Positions 1 to 9,780 of a stretch of 64,000 bases of DNA are shown in pieces. The stretch is from contig NC_091249.1 of assembly GCF_042477335.2 (NCBI RefSeq), positions 43,260,001 to 43,324,000 of the forward strand, given 5' to 3'. The notes beneath the pieces were generated by a model that ran no database searches, had not been told where the DNA came from, and was given only the letters and a program-made list of their open reading frames with translations. The first letter of the stretch is position 1; every line of letters starts with the position of its first letter. Made by a program: the position numbers and the translations under genes. Origin of the DNA: Ovis canadensis. Taxonomy: Eukaryota > Chordata > Mammalia > Artiodactyla > Bovidae.

Positions 1-207
1 ATTAAGTCACTTCAATCATGTCTGACTCTGCCACGCTATGGACTGTAGTTCACCAGGCTCCTCTGTCCATGGGGTTCTCCAGGAAAGAATACTGGAGTCG
101 GTTGCTACTTCCTCCTCCAGGGGGTCTTCCTGACCCAGGGATCAAACCCACACCCCTGACGTCTTCTACCCTGGCAGGTGGGTTCTTAACCACTCAAGGA
201 GCCAGGC
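1..207 (-). mobile_element. Bov-tA/BovA-type SINE, antisense, 3' end cut by window edge
   Basis: The plus strand shows the reverse complement of the ruminant SINE: AAGTCACTTCAATCATGTCTG, a TCTCCAGGAAAGAATACTGG-type segment, CCAGGGATCAAACCC (B-box side of the tRNA part) and TTCTTAACCACTC. The first bases of the window are already inside the element. Confidence 0.9.
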
Positions 208-1154
208 CCCTGCTAAGCACTGGGAACAGAGTAACCAATACGCCAGACACCGTCAGCACCCTGTGGACTTTCCAGACATTAAAGAGGCACATAACCCAGG
301 CCGGGGAGGAGCTGTGCAGGTGCGGTGGTGAGATCCCGGAACAATGGATTAAACCTTTTTGGGGCAGGGCCCAGACCTGGAGCTTGCTAAGCAGCGAGCC
401 AGGTGGGAAGAGGGGCAGGGAAGAACATTCCATGTCCAGCACCAATGTATTTGGAGACTCCAGACCTGGTTTACTGCAGGCAGAGAGGAGACTGCCCAGG
501 GTGTGTGAGAAAAAGGAAGAGGGGGATTAAAGAAGTTGCAGAGAAGGGCAGGGATGATATCATGCAAAAGCCCCCAAGATTGTGAGAGACATTTGAACTT
601 GATCCCAAGGGCAATAGGAAGCAACTAAGTGAGGATGCAACTTAAGCAGATTTGCACATGGAGCCTGAGAGTATTTTGAAATAGTAGGTTAGGCTTTTTT
701 TTAATCTGTCCAGCATTTTCTTCTTTATCTTTTCCTTTTTAAACAAATATCTAGTTGTGCTTTCCATATTTGGAGGGGTGCGTTACTTGCAGGGTTGTAA
801 GAAGATACACGGTGCAAGAATTTCTGCTTTCAGTTTTAAAGTCTAAGCACTTTGGTAACTTGGAGATCTGCAGAGGAAGTAGGAAGAGGTCTAGGGAGAA
901 AGAGGATGGAGGTAGGGGCTTCCTTGCAAGCTAGAAGAACAGATTCCTTGGGAGGTGGGGAAGAAGAGAGTGATCAGTATGTTCTGGAATGGTGGGTGTA
1001 TGGGAACAACCTGTCAGCAGTAGTGAGACCCCAAGGAACTTTCAAAAAACAGGAATGTGGGTGTTGGTCATCCCTAAGGGACACTTGTTGGATGTCCCTC
1101 AACCTTGATCATACAAGAGCCAAGAAGCCTGACACAATTCCAGGGAGCCAGGGA
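208..1154. other. No recognised feature
   Basis: Unique-looking DNA. The short frames here lack family similarity or splice support. A T-rich patch lies near 695-745. Confidence 0.6.
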
Positions 1155-1362
1155 AACCTTAGAAAAGACCCTGATGATGGGAAAGATTGAAGGCAAAAGG
1201 AGAAGAGGGCAGGAGAGGATGAGATGGTTGGATAGCATCACCAACTCAATGGACATGAATCTGAGCAAACTTCGGGAGATAGTGAAGGACAGGGAAGCCT
1301 GGCATGCTGCAGGCCATGGGTTGCAAAGAGTCAGACACAACTTAGCGACTGAAGAACAATGA
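1155..1362 (+). mobile_element. BovB LINE 3' end fragment, sense
   Basis: Contains the diagnostic BovB C-terminal coding remnant (GACCCTGATGATGGGAAAG, GAGATGGTTGGATAGCATCA, CAATGGACATGAATCTGAGC) and the tail AAAGAGTCAGACACAACTTA. It is 5'-truncated to about 200 bases. It is also visible on the minus strand as the mirror of the antisense copies elsewhere. Confidence 0.9.
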
Positions 1363-2349
1363 CAGGGAAATCTCAATATCTGGGGATAAGGTTTCTATCA
1401 GCCTGGAAGCATTGACCTTTGAAACTGAGAGAAGGGTGATCCATGAAAAATAAAGTCCTGTGATATATCTTATACAGCTGATGTTATGGACCATGATTCA
1501 TGCCATTTATGCATATTGAAAGGCTTCGTGTGGAAAAAAATGGATCCAAATGAGGCAGGTGAAAGACAACAGTGTCCTATACTGGAGTGATAAGAGTGAA
1601 AATGAAAAGAAGCGGGTGGATTTGCAAAATATTTAGGAAATGGAAGAGCAAGTACTTGGTGACGTGTCAGATGTAGCAGTGAGTGAGATGGAGGATTCAA
1701 GGATAACTCCCACGTTTCAGGCCCCCAAAATTAGGTGGGTGGTGGAATAATGTATGAGTTTATTTCCTTCAGTGACTGACTGCAGTGGGGCTGAAGAAGG
1801 TCACTTGGAGATTTTACTGGGATAATGTGCAGTGGTCAGATATGGAGGATGTAAGATTTTACCAACAGTGTAGGAGCAAAGAAGCAGTAAATGCCCCCAA
1901 AGGCAGAAAATGTAGTTATCAACTAAGGAGAGATCATCGCAGAGATCCACACATTGCTGGAGACATCGGTCATCAAAACCTTTTCTGTCCACTGTCTCAA
2001 ATACAGAAAATGAGATGCAAGTATTGAAAGAGGACCCAGGAGTCCCCTGGCTGGATGTGTTCCCTAAAGCACGAATCTTCTCTTGGAGGATTTTGACAGA
2101 AGCCTCTGTTTCTGTCCCAGCACTTGTAACTTTCAAGCAAGACCGCGTTTGGGAGTCATCTTTAATTATAAGAAACTTCTCCTTACTTTACATGGAAAAC
2201 TGCCTCATTTACCCACTGCTCCCAGTTTTGCCCTCTGGAGCTACACAGAGTAAGTCCAACGCCTCTTCCACATGACATTTGAAAGCTCTTATCATGTTTT
2301 CTCTAAGTCTTCTTTACTCCAGGCTAAAACTATATATCATTTCCTTCAT
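1363..2349. other. No recognised feature
   Basis: Unique-looking DNA. Short frames at 1785-2136 show no family similarity. Confidence 0.55.
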
Positions 2350-2685
2350 TTGTTATTTTCAACGGACATGTAGTAACAGAAAGAGCAACGGATATTTATT
2401 GTGTGTTGAGATTGTGGGAAGGGGTAGGAATGTCTTCTCTGCTGTAATAGGATGTCTTTGCCCTCTGCCTCCTGAATGGAGAGGATTCTGAAGACCAAGA
2501 GGTGGCTGGGGAGACAAAGAAGACTGTGGGAGGCTGGGTGCCTGTTCATGGATGGCCACTGCACTGTGACACTTGCATCAGACCGTGATGTGATTAAGAA
2601 ATAAATTTTCCTGTATTAAGCCATTGAGAATGTGAAGTTTCTCTGTAAACAGCAGCCAGTGTAACCTTAACTAATATAGAGATTT
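2350..2685 (+). mobile_element. Ancient LTR-like repeat (MaLR/ERVL class)
   Basis: The 3' half has the layout of old mammalian solo LTRs: an AAGAAATAAATTTTCCTG poly-A-signal segment, a TATTAAGCCATTGAGA motif, and an ending resembling CAGTGTAACCTTAACTAATA. The family is not resolved. Confidence 0.5.
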
Positions 2686-3040
2686 GTAGTAGAAGTCAGA
2701 TGTATGTTGCAATGGCTTAGTGGCTAATTCTACAAGTTCTAGAAATTGTAGAAAGGGTCAGAGTGATGATACATGTTGGCTACTAGCTGGATTTAGTAAG
2801 GTATTATAAGAAAGAGATAAGCTCAGGAAAGAATTGGCCAATTTCCAAGAAAGATTGAAATGACCAGAGAAAGTCCAAAGATCAAGGATTTTACAAAATT
2901 GGAAAGGTCAATTACTTCTGGATCCCAAAGATTAAGAGATGAAATTGGAAGAATGATTTGGGGATAAGACTTCTCAGTTGAACAAAGTGACTCAGTCCTG
3001 GAGCAAAAGCCAGATTAAAGGTATATTACCCTACATAGGG

Positions 3041-3106
3041 ACAGAGGAGCCTGGTGGGCTACAGTCCATGGAACTGTAAAGAGTCAGACATGACTGATCA
3101 CGAGCA
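3041..3106 (+). mobile_element. ART2A/BovA SINE fragment, sense
   Basis: Sixty-six bases matching the SINE 3' part (GAGGAGCCTGGTGGGCTACA, then GTCCATGG and AGAGTCAGACATGACTGA). Both ends are truncated. Confidence 0.85.
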
Positions 3107-3659
3107 CCCTATATACACTGACCTCGGAGAAGCTGCCATTTAATTAACAGAGAGGCACAGAGACAAGAAAGCAAAGAAACATGAATGTTGGAGACTAATA
3201 TCTAAGATGGAACTTTGTGTACAGTTTCTAGCACAAGGAATTAACAGAAGCAAGTAGATCAGAAGCCTCCTAAGTTCCTGAGAATATTCTATTGCCAAAG
3301 AAACCCTGAGGCTAAACCAAAACACAAAATCTCTTTTGATTGTTTAAATGATAAGTGTCCTTCAGGCTCCTGAACTTACATGATCAGAAAGCTGAACAGA
3401 CTGAAAGGGATGCTCCTCAATATACAGCTTACATGTCCTTATGGAAGATTATGGGGAAATGTTCAGAGGGTGGAGCCAGATGTTCAGGCGGAAGACAATG
3501 GACAGAGGGTTTCCCACAGCAAACAGGACTATGAGGAGCCTCTTCTAGACATGAAAGAAAGGGTTATGTGTTTCAGAGCTCTTAGATTCTAAGCTAGAGG
3601 CTATAACTGGATGGGATTCGGAGTTCTCTCCTTTGGGAAAGAGATGGTGCGGAGGAAGA

Positions 3660-4045
3660 AAGAAGTGTGTAACTGGTAACCAGAATGTTGGACTCTAACA
3701 GAGACTGCTATGTGCTCACCAAAACCCATTTCTTTTCCTCCCAGGCACTTGCATTTTGTACGCTTCCCAGAATCCCTTCTTTTAGGTATGGCCACAGGAT
3801 TGAATTCTTGACAAGTGGAAATGATTTGTGTCACTTCCCTGCTAATGAGGTTAGGAGAAAGTAGTCTCTTACCTCATTTGCAGGTACAGCCATAAGACAG
3901 AAGGATCTTGAGTCCCCAGATGATGTCATGGAAGGCCATCCAAGGAGCATACACATTGGATTGTGATAGGGCAAGAAATAAATTCCAATTCTAACTGGGT
4001 CACTGAGAAGTCAAGAGTTGTTTTCTGTTCCAGCAGTAGGTCTTA
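3660..4045 (+). mobile_element. Ancient LTR-like repeat (MaLR/ERVL class)
   Basis: Has the same 3' layout as the copy near 2.6 kb: GCAAGAAATAAATTCC and then a stretch resembling a worn 'taagccactgagat' end (AACTGGGTCACTGAGAA). Moderately diverged; the subfamily is uncertain. Confidence 0.4.
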
Positions 4046-4054
4046 CCTTAATAA

Positions 4055-4205
4055 ATACAATGCATTATCTCACTTAATATCCATTTTATAGAAGAAGAAA
4101 CTAGAGAAGGTAAGCAACGTGTTCAGGATGACTCGTTAAGTAAGAGGGACATCCCCGGCTAGGATTTAAGTTTATCTGGTCTCAAAGCCCATGCTTTTAA
4201 TCAAT
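4055..4205 (-). mobile_element. MIR-like SINE, antisense
   Basis: Follows the reverse-complement MIR pattern: CATTTTATAGAAGAAGAAAC, AGAAGGTAAGCAACGTGTTC, then TCTCAAAGCCCATGCTTTTA. The diverged state fits an ancient mammalian SINE. Confidence 0.7.
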
Positions 4206-4724
4206 ATGCTCCACTCTTTTCCAGAAGAGTGGGGTGCTAGATCCTGTACCCCCTGGCTCACAATCCCTGGGTTGTTCATGTTTTTTCAGTACTGAGCACA
4301 ATAATTTACATAATAATTTAGGGGGATACAACTTAAATTTCTTCTGGAATCATCATCTGTAAATGAAGCCTAGGATCCCTCTAATTATGTTAGTGGCCGA
4401 GCCTCATCCTAGGACCACTGACTTTAATCAACCAACACTCCTAGACCTTCTCACCACTGCCAAGTCTCAGCCCCAGCTGGAACTTAAATAATTACTTTTA
4501 ATCTAAGGGCAGATTTTAGAATCCATTCTGCTCAATTTCTTCTTGATAAGCTCAGTCCAGAGTTCCAGCCTGTCCACATATTTCTCATCCAGATGACTAG
4601 CCCATTTGGGACTAGCCCATACTGGGATGGAATCAGGCCTGAGGGAGGAGCAGTATCTTAGGATTCATACGATGATGAGTCATTGCGCAAAGGACTTTCT
4701 GGGTTGCCTTCCTTTAATCTTTTC

Positions 4725-4935
4725 CTTTAGAGATGAGAAAAGTAAGTTTGAGAGAGGTTAACATTGCACAGTAAGTGGAGCCCATCATCAGCCCTAATCA
4801 CTGAGTGATCTGAGTTGATACTTGACTTTTTCCTCTGAAAATGAAAGAGAACTAATATTTACTAAGCACAAACTTTGTGTAAGGTACTTTACTCACTCTA
4901 TCGCCCTTAATCCTTACAATGATCCATGGTATAGC
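4725..4935 (-). mobile_element. MIR-like fragments, antisense
   Basis: Two adjacent worn pieces: GAGATGAGAAAAGTAAGTTT ... GAGAGAGGTTAACATTGCAC at 4730-4780, and ACTTTGTGTAAGGTACTTTA ... TTAATCCTTACAATGATCC at 4870-4925. Both match MIR reverse-complement landmarks. Confidence 0.55.
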
Positions 4936-5340
4936 GAAACTTGGAATAATTTAAAGAAATTTTAAACATGAAATAGAATTATTTGGGGAGATTCTCAATG
5001 TACTAAAAGAGTCTATATAAATAAATAATGGGGGCAGAAAAAGGTCACCAAGTAGATACCCTGAGTCCAAGCTAGCTAGAGTGTGATTCTGTGAAAGCAG
5101 AGATCTTTTTCTCCTGAGCACTGCCTGGCACAAAGTGCCCAGAAATGTTTGCTAAAATGCATACATCAGTGTGAACCTTAGTGGGCACACTAAGCTCTTC
5201 CTGAGACCAAAGTTTCACTCACACAACAAGTATTTATCAGGCAGCTACTACATATGATACACTTTTGATGGGGGAGGCATGGCTTAGGGAAACAAGAAAT
5301 ATTCCAAATAGCACACACATAGTCACTCTCTCCCCTTCCC

Positions 5341-5364
5341 TCTCTCTCTCTCTCTCTCTCTCTC
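5341..5364. repeat. (TC)12 microsatellite
   Basis: Twelve perfect TC dinucleotides inside a wider pyrimidine-rich stretch starting near 5326. Confidence 0.95.
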
Positions 5365-5814
5365 ATCCTGTCAATAAACAGATATTGATTCTCCCTGACT
5401 AATTTCCTTGGGAGTTGTGGAGTCAAGCTATACCCAGGCCAGCAGCATCTCGAAGTAGATGCGCAGATTCTTGTTCAAGAAGCCCTGCATTTAAACCCAA
5501 TACAAACACCCAGACTTAACATGGTGTCGGGTGTTGATCCTCTTAAATCAACACTGGCAGATGTCCCACTAGACTGGAATAACTTAAGCATAACCATACT
5601 AGGGAGTGGGTAGGAAGACAATCCAGCCAGCCAGCCTCTCTCAATGCCATGGAATGTGTGAGTTCTCCAAAGTTCCCCTGAAACAGACACTAGGGGATGG
5701 ATTCCACGTACATCAGGTGGGGAGCCTTGTCTGACTCTACCAAATGGCAGCTCCTGTCTGTCGGGATTTTCCTCCATCCTGCTCCTGCCTGTGTCCTTTC
5801 TTGTTCTGCTTTAG

Positions 5815-5925
5815 TCTCCTCCTCCCCCCTCACCCCATTCTACTTCCTCCTTTCTGAGTCTCTTTTTCTCTTCTCTTCTTTCCTCCTTCTCTCCCTCCTT
5901 CCTTCCTTATTTCTTTTCTAGATCT
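5815..5925. repeat. Polypyrimidine low-complexity tract
   Basis: About 110 bases that are overwhelmingly C and T, including TCTTTTTCTCTTCTCTTCTT and CTCCCTCCTTCCTTCC. The single purines are too frequent for a perfect mirror repeat. Confidence 0.8.
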
Positions 5926-6850
5926 ACATTTTAAAAATCTCTTTTCTATCACACAATTCTTTATCAGTCTCTCTCTAGAAGACACTGGAATTTAGAAGCT
6001 CCAAAGAGAAGTTAAGTACCTCCTTGTCCTTGCCTTGGAGTCTGAGATTAAAGCTGGCAGGGAAAACTCAGAATGCGATTTTTAGCAGCAGCCATTCACA
6101 GGCTACATCATACTTCCTGCTCACAAATCTACCAGCTGAGCTATTCACATGCTGTCATTTCAGGCAAAATTGTTTATGCATCACATAATGCCGGTCTATG
6201 TTGTGTCTGTTCGAGCCCTGGCCAGGGCTCTGTCCTGGATGGGATAGCTGGACCCAGACACATGGTCCACACAAAACATGAGCGATCCATATTTGGTCAT
6301 GAGTATGCCTTAAACACAAATCGAGTTTGGCACAACCAGAGCTCTGGAAATCCAGCCCACAGATCAAGTCACACATCAGGGAAAATCAAAACAGAATTAA
6401 GTTGGCCACTTTTTCTTTGCACAGACACGAGAGGTATTTTGAGTTAAGTCTGTGAAACCTTGTTTTTCATGTTCAAGTCAGCCTTTGCGCATGGCCAAAT
6501 GTTATCAGTGCCCCTTTTTTATTTAACTTTTTCCCATACACAAGTGAAGGAGGCCTAGAGGCAGACCCAAAGCATAGATCCAAAGGCAGTCCATGATCAA
6601 ATCGTACTTTCTTTCCTAAAGAGTTCTGGGATCGCTGGATAAACATTCATGTGCCCAGGACAGTTATATATGTTCCTGCTCACTGGATGGGGGATAAACA
6701 GTCTAGCCTGTGATTCTCAGAAGTGAAAAGACAAAGCACTAAATCTCAGAATAGAACACAGATTATTGACTCCCCGTTGTCCTTGGCCTGGCCTTCCATG
6801 GGCCTTGCAATCTGGAAAAATTTTGGACTTATCCTTCATAATTCTTCTCT
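5926..6850. other. No recognised feature
   Basis: Unique-looking DNA. The frame at 6073-6447 has no recognisable domain. Confidence 0.55.
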
Positions 6851-7063
6851 GTGTCCGTTAGTCGCTCAGTCATGTCTGACTGTTTATGACCCGATGGACT
6901 GTAGCCCGATAGGCTCCTCCTATCCATGTCCATGGAATTCTCCAGACAAGAATACTGGAGAGGGCTGCCATTCCCTTCTCCAGGGGATCTTCCTAACCCT
7001 GGGATTGAACCCAGGTCTCCTGCATTGTAGGCAGATTCTTTACCATCTGAGTCACCAGGGAAG
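6851..7063 (-). mobile_element. Bov-tA SINE, antisense
   Basis: Runs from GTCCGTTAGTCGCTCAGTCA through AGACAAGAATACTGGAGAGG to AGGCAGATTCTTTACCATCT and GAGTCACCAGGGAA. This is the near-complete reverse complement of a tRNA-derived ruminant SINE. Confidence 0.92.
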
Positions 7064-7282
7064 GAACACTAGGAACTTGGAGTTCTCTAGGAACTCAAAA
7101 ATTTTAGTCACATTGATTAACTCTTTGTTGGCCTAATTTTCTTTCCTTCTAGGTCTTAGCTAATGTGATCCTTTCTCTTTCTACTTTCAACATTTCCCAA
7201 CTGTAATCATCCTCAAGTCCCAGGTCAAATGTTAGTTCCAAATGGAAGCAATCACTCCTCTCTCTAACCATGTAGCACCTTC

Positions 7283-7927
7283 AGTTCTGTTCAGTTCAGT
7301 CACTCAGTCAGGTCCGACTCTTTGAGACTCCATAGACTGCAGCACCCCCGGCTTCCCTGTCCATCACCAATTCTGGGAGCTTACTCAAACTCATGTCCAT
7401 TGAGTTGGTGATGCCATCCAACCATCTCATCCTCTGTTGTCCCTTTCTCCTCCTGACTTCAATCATTCCCAGCATCAGGGTCTTTTCAAATGAGTCAGTT
7501 CTTCACATCAGGTGGTCAAAGTATTGGAGTTTCAGCTTCAACATCAGTCCTTCCAATGAATATTCAGGACTGATTTCCTTTAGGATGGACTGGTTGGATC
7601 TTCTTGCTGTCCAAGGGACTCTCAAGAGTCTTTTCCAACATGACAGTTCAAAAGTATCAATTCTTCAGCACTCAGCTTTCTTTATAGTCCAACTCTCACA
7701 TCCATACATGACTACTGGTAAAACCATAGCTTTGACTAGATGGACCTTTGTTGGCAAAGTAATGTCTTTGCCTTTTAATATGCTATCTAGGTTGGTGATA
7801 ACTTTTCTTCCAAGGAGCAAGCATCTTTTAATTGCATGGCTGCAGTCACCACCTGCCGTGATTTTGGAGCCCCCCAAAATGAATTCTGTCACTGTTTCCA
7901 TTGTTTCCCTACCTATTTGCCATTAAG
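7283..7927 (-). mobile_element. BovB LINE 3' end, antisense, 5'-truncated
   Basis: About 645 bases of BovB 3' end. The minus strand encodes the familiar C-terminal stretch (ILGGSKITAGGDCSH, VLPVVMYGCESWTIKKAE) in broken frames. The flanks TGTAGCACCTT (7271-7281) and TGTAACACCTT (7928-7938) form an 11-base near-perfect target-site duplication. Confidence 0.93.
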
Positions 7928-8329
7928 TGTAACACCTTAAGACTCTTTAAAGATGCTTGTCATTTTCTACTGTGTCCAATTGTAACCTTAGAGAATTTTG
8001 GTGTCACTAGAGGGAGTGCTAGACAACAAGAACGGAAAACTCCAGGACCTGCCAGTGAGTCTGATTCTAGAGATAGGAGTTTGTGTTTCTTGGTGCTCCC
8101 AACATCCCACTCCACTCCATCAAGTACCCTGTACCACCCTTTTGTAAAACATATATGTTTTTTCCCTTGTTAGTAGTTTGGAAGGTAAGAGAGCCAATCG
8201 CTGAAACTAGCAAGGAAACAAAAACAGCAGCATGTCAGGAGTGAAACTACAGGAAAGTTTTCTCCCTACCACATGTTCAATGTGAGGGCTTCCAAGTGAC
8301 CAGTTTAGAAAAGGAAATGATTTAGGTAG
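7928..8329. other. No recognised feature
   Basis: Short unique interval between a BovB insertion and an LTR-like repeat. Confidence 0.5.
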
Positions 8330-8800
8330 GGGAGAGAAGTACTCCCCTCCCCCATCACATCCCCATTTATGCCAATGGGGTCCCTCAGGATGGGGCTGGT
8401 GATGCCAGAGAGACCAACCATGGGATTCAAGGGTTGGGACTTTGAGCCATGTGATATCAGCACCATCTATGAGGATGGGGACTGGAAACTGGCCTGTGTG
8501 GACAATGATTTACTCATTCATACCTGCATAACAGAACCCCAATAAAAAGTCTGGACACTGAAGCTGAGTGAGTGTCCCTGGCTGTCCTAAATCAGTGAGC
8601 CAGGAGGGTGAGGCTCACTGAGAGTACAGAAGCTTTGTGTGTGGGAACCTCCCAGACCTCACCCTGCGTGACTTTTCTTTCTGATTCTGATTTGTACCCT
8701 TTCACTATATGAAACTGTAATCATGACTAAAGCACTTTTCTCGGTTCTGTAAGTCATCCCAGCAAAGTCTTATTATCTGCTTGTTGGATGAAAACAAGAT
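8330..8800 (+). mobile_element. Ancient endogenous-retrovirus-type solo LTR
   Basis: Shows the layout of an old ERV LTR. ACCCCAATAAAAAGTCTGGA (poly-A signal near 8540) is followed by GTCTGGACACTGAAGCTGAG. Then come CTGATTTGTACCCTTTCACT and ATGAAACTGTAATCATGACT, typical of the R/U5 end. No internal viral genes flank it, so it is a relic. Confidence 0.6.
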
Positions 8801-8928
8801 GTCTTAAGACTAATTCTGTTACTTTCACCAATTTTAACAAGATTAAAATTTTATAAAAAGTCATATGCCTTGTATGCCCAGGTTAAAAAGAGAGTGGAAA
8901 TGTATGCATCCATATAAATGTTAATAGT

Positions 8929-9197
8929 TGGGACTTTCCCGGTAGTCCGGTGGTGAAGAACCCACCTTCCAATGCAGGGGGACACAGGTTCGATCCCTAG
9001 TTGAGGAACTAAGATCCCACAGGCTGCAGTGCATCTAAGCCTGCATGCCACAGCTACTGAGCCTGCACACTCTAGACTGCCTGTTCTTCAATTGGAGAAG
9101 CTCCTGCATGCCACAACTAAAACAAGACCATGCACAGCGCTGACGAAGAGCCCACGCGACTGCAAAGACCCAGTGCAGCCAAAACAAACGAATAAAC
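8929..9197 (+). mobile_element. Bov-tA-type SINE (long tRNA-derived variant), sense
   Basis: Begins GGGACTTTCCCGGTAGTCCG, with a tRNA-like B box GGTTCGATCCCTAG. It continues AACTAAGATCCCACAGGCTG, then CATGCCACAACTAA, and ends in a CCAAAACAAACGAATAAA tail. Confidence 0.88.
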
Positions 9198-9330
9198 AAC
9201 CATACATGAAAAAATAATACAATTCAACTGTCAAAAAAAAGTAACGATAGTTATTTCTGAGCAGAAGAGATGGAATTTTCTAAAATATATATTACTTTTT
9301 GTTTGCTAGTTCATTTGTTTATACTATATT

Positions 9331-9500
9331 TTGCGACCCCATGTATCTCCCAGATTCCTCTGTCCATGGAATTCTCCAGGCATGAATACTGCAGTGGGTT
9401 GCCATTTCCTTCTCCAGAGGATCTTCTTGACCCAGGAATCGAACACAGATCTCTTGCATTGCAGGCAGACTCTTTACCATCTGAGCCACTATGGAAGCCC
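9331..9500 (-). mobile_element. Bov-tA SINE, antisense
   Basis: TTGCGACCCCATGTATCTCC through GGCATGAATACTGCAGTGGG to GCAGGCAGACTCTTTACCAT and CTGAGCCACTATGGAAGCCC. The SINE 3' tail is missing. Confidence 0.9.
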
Positions 9501-9659
9501 ATTTCGCTTTAATAACCTATTAAATAATGTGGGTTTGCGGGAAGGGATATGGCAAGCTTCTGGGAACAGAAGGATGTCTTTCAAAGGCTAGATAAGACTT
9601 TGGGTTCTTTCTAGCACTGCTGAGGCAGAATTTATGTAATAACAATTTTCTCCTTTTGG

Positions 9660-9780
9660 TGTCATTTTGGCCCTGTGATCTTGGACAAGTCATTTCACTT
9701 CAACTTCACCATATGCTAAGTTGGGGCTTAAGCAAGATGCTGGGTAATATCTCTTTCCACTCTTAGCTTCGTGTATGTCT
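9660..9780 (+). mobile_element. Worn MIR-like fragment
   Basis: GGCCCTGTGATCTTGGACAA and GTCATTTCACTTCAACTTC resemble the MIR 'gtgaccttgggcaagtcactt' core. Heavily diverged. Confidence 0.4.

Noticed and set aside
764-6296. Two perfect CArG boxes (CCATATTTGG at 764-773 and 6287-6296), tempting because PRDM6 acts in smooth muscle
   Set aside because: About five CC(A/T)6GG matches are expected by chance in 64 kb of this composition, and both lie more than 30 kb beyond the gene's 3' end.
8929-9197. A tRNA gene suggested by A/B-box-like sequence (GGTTCGATCCCTAG)
   Set aside because: The B-box region is that of a tRNA-derived SINE. There is no cloverleaf, and the element continues with SINE body and A-rich tail. 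The same applies to the other Bov-tA copies.
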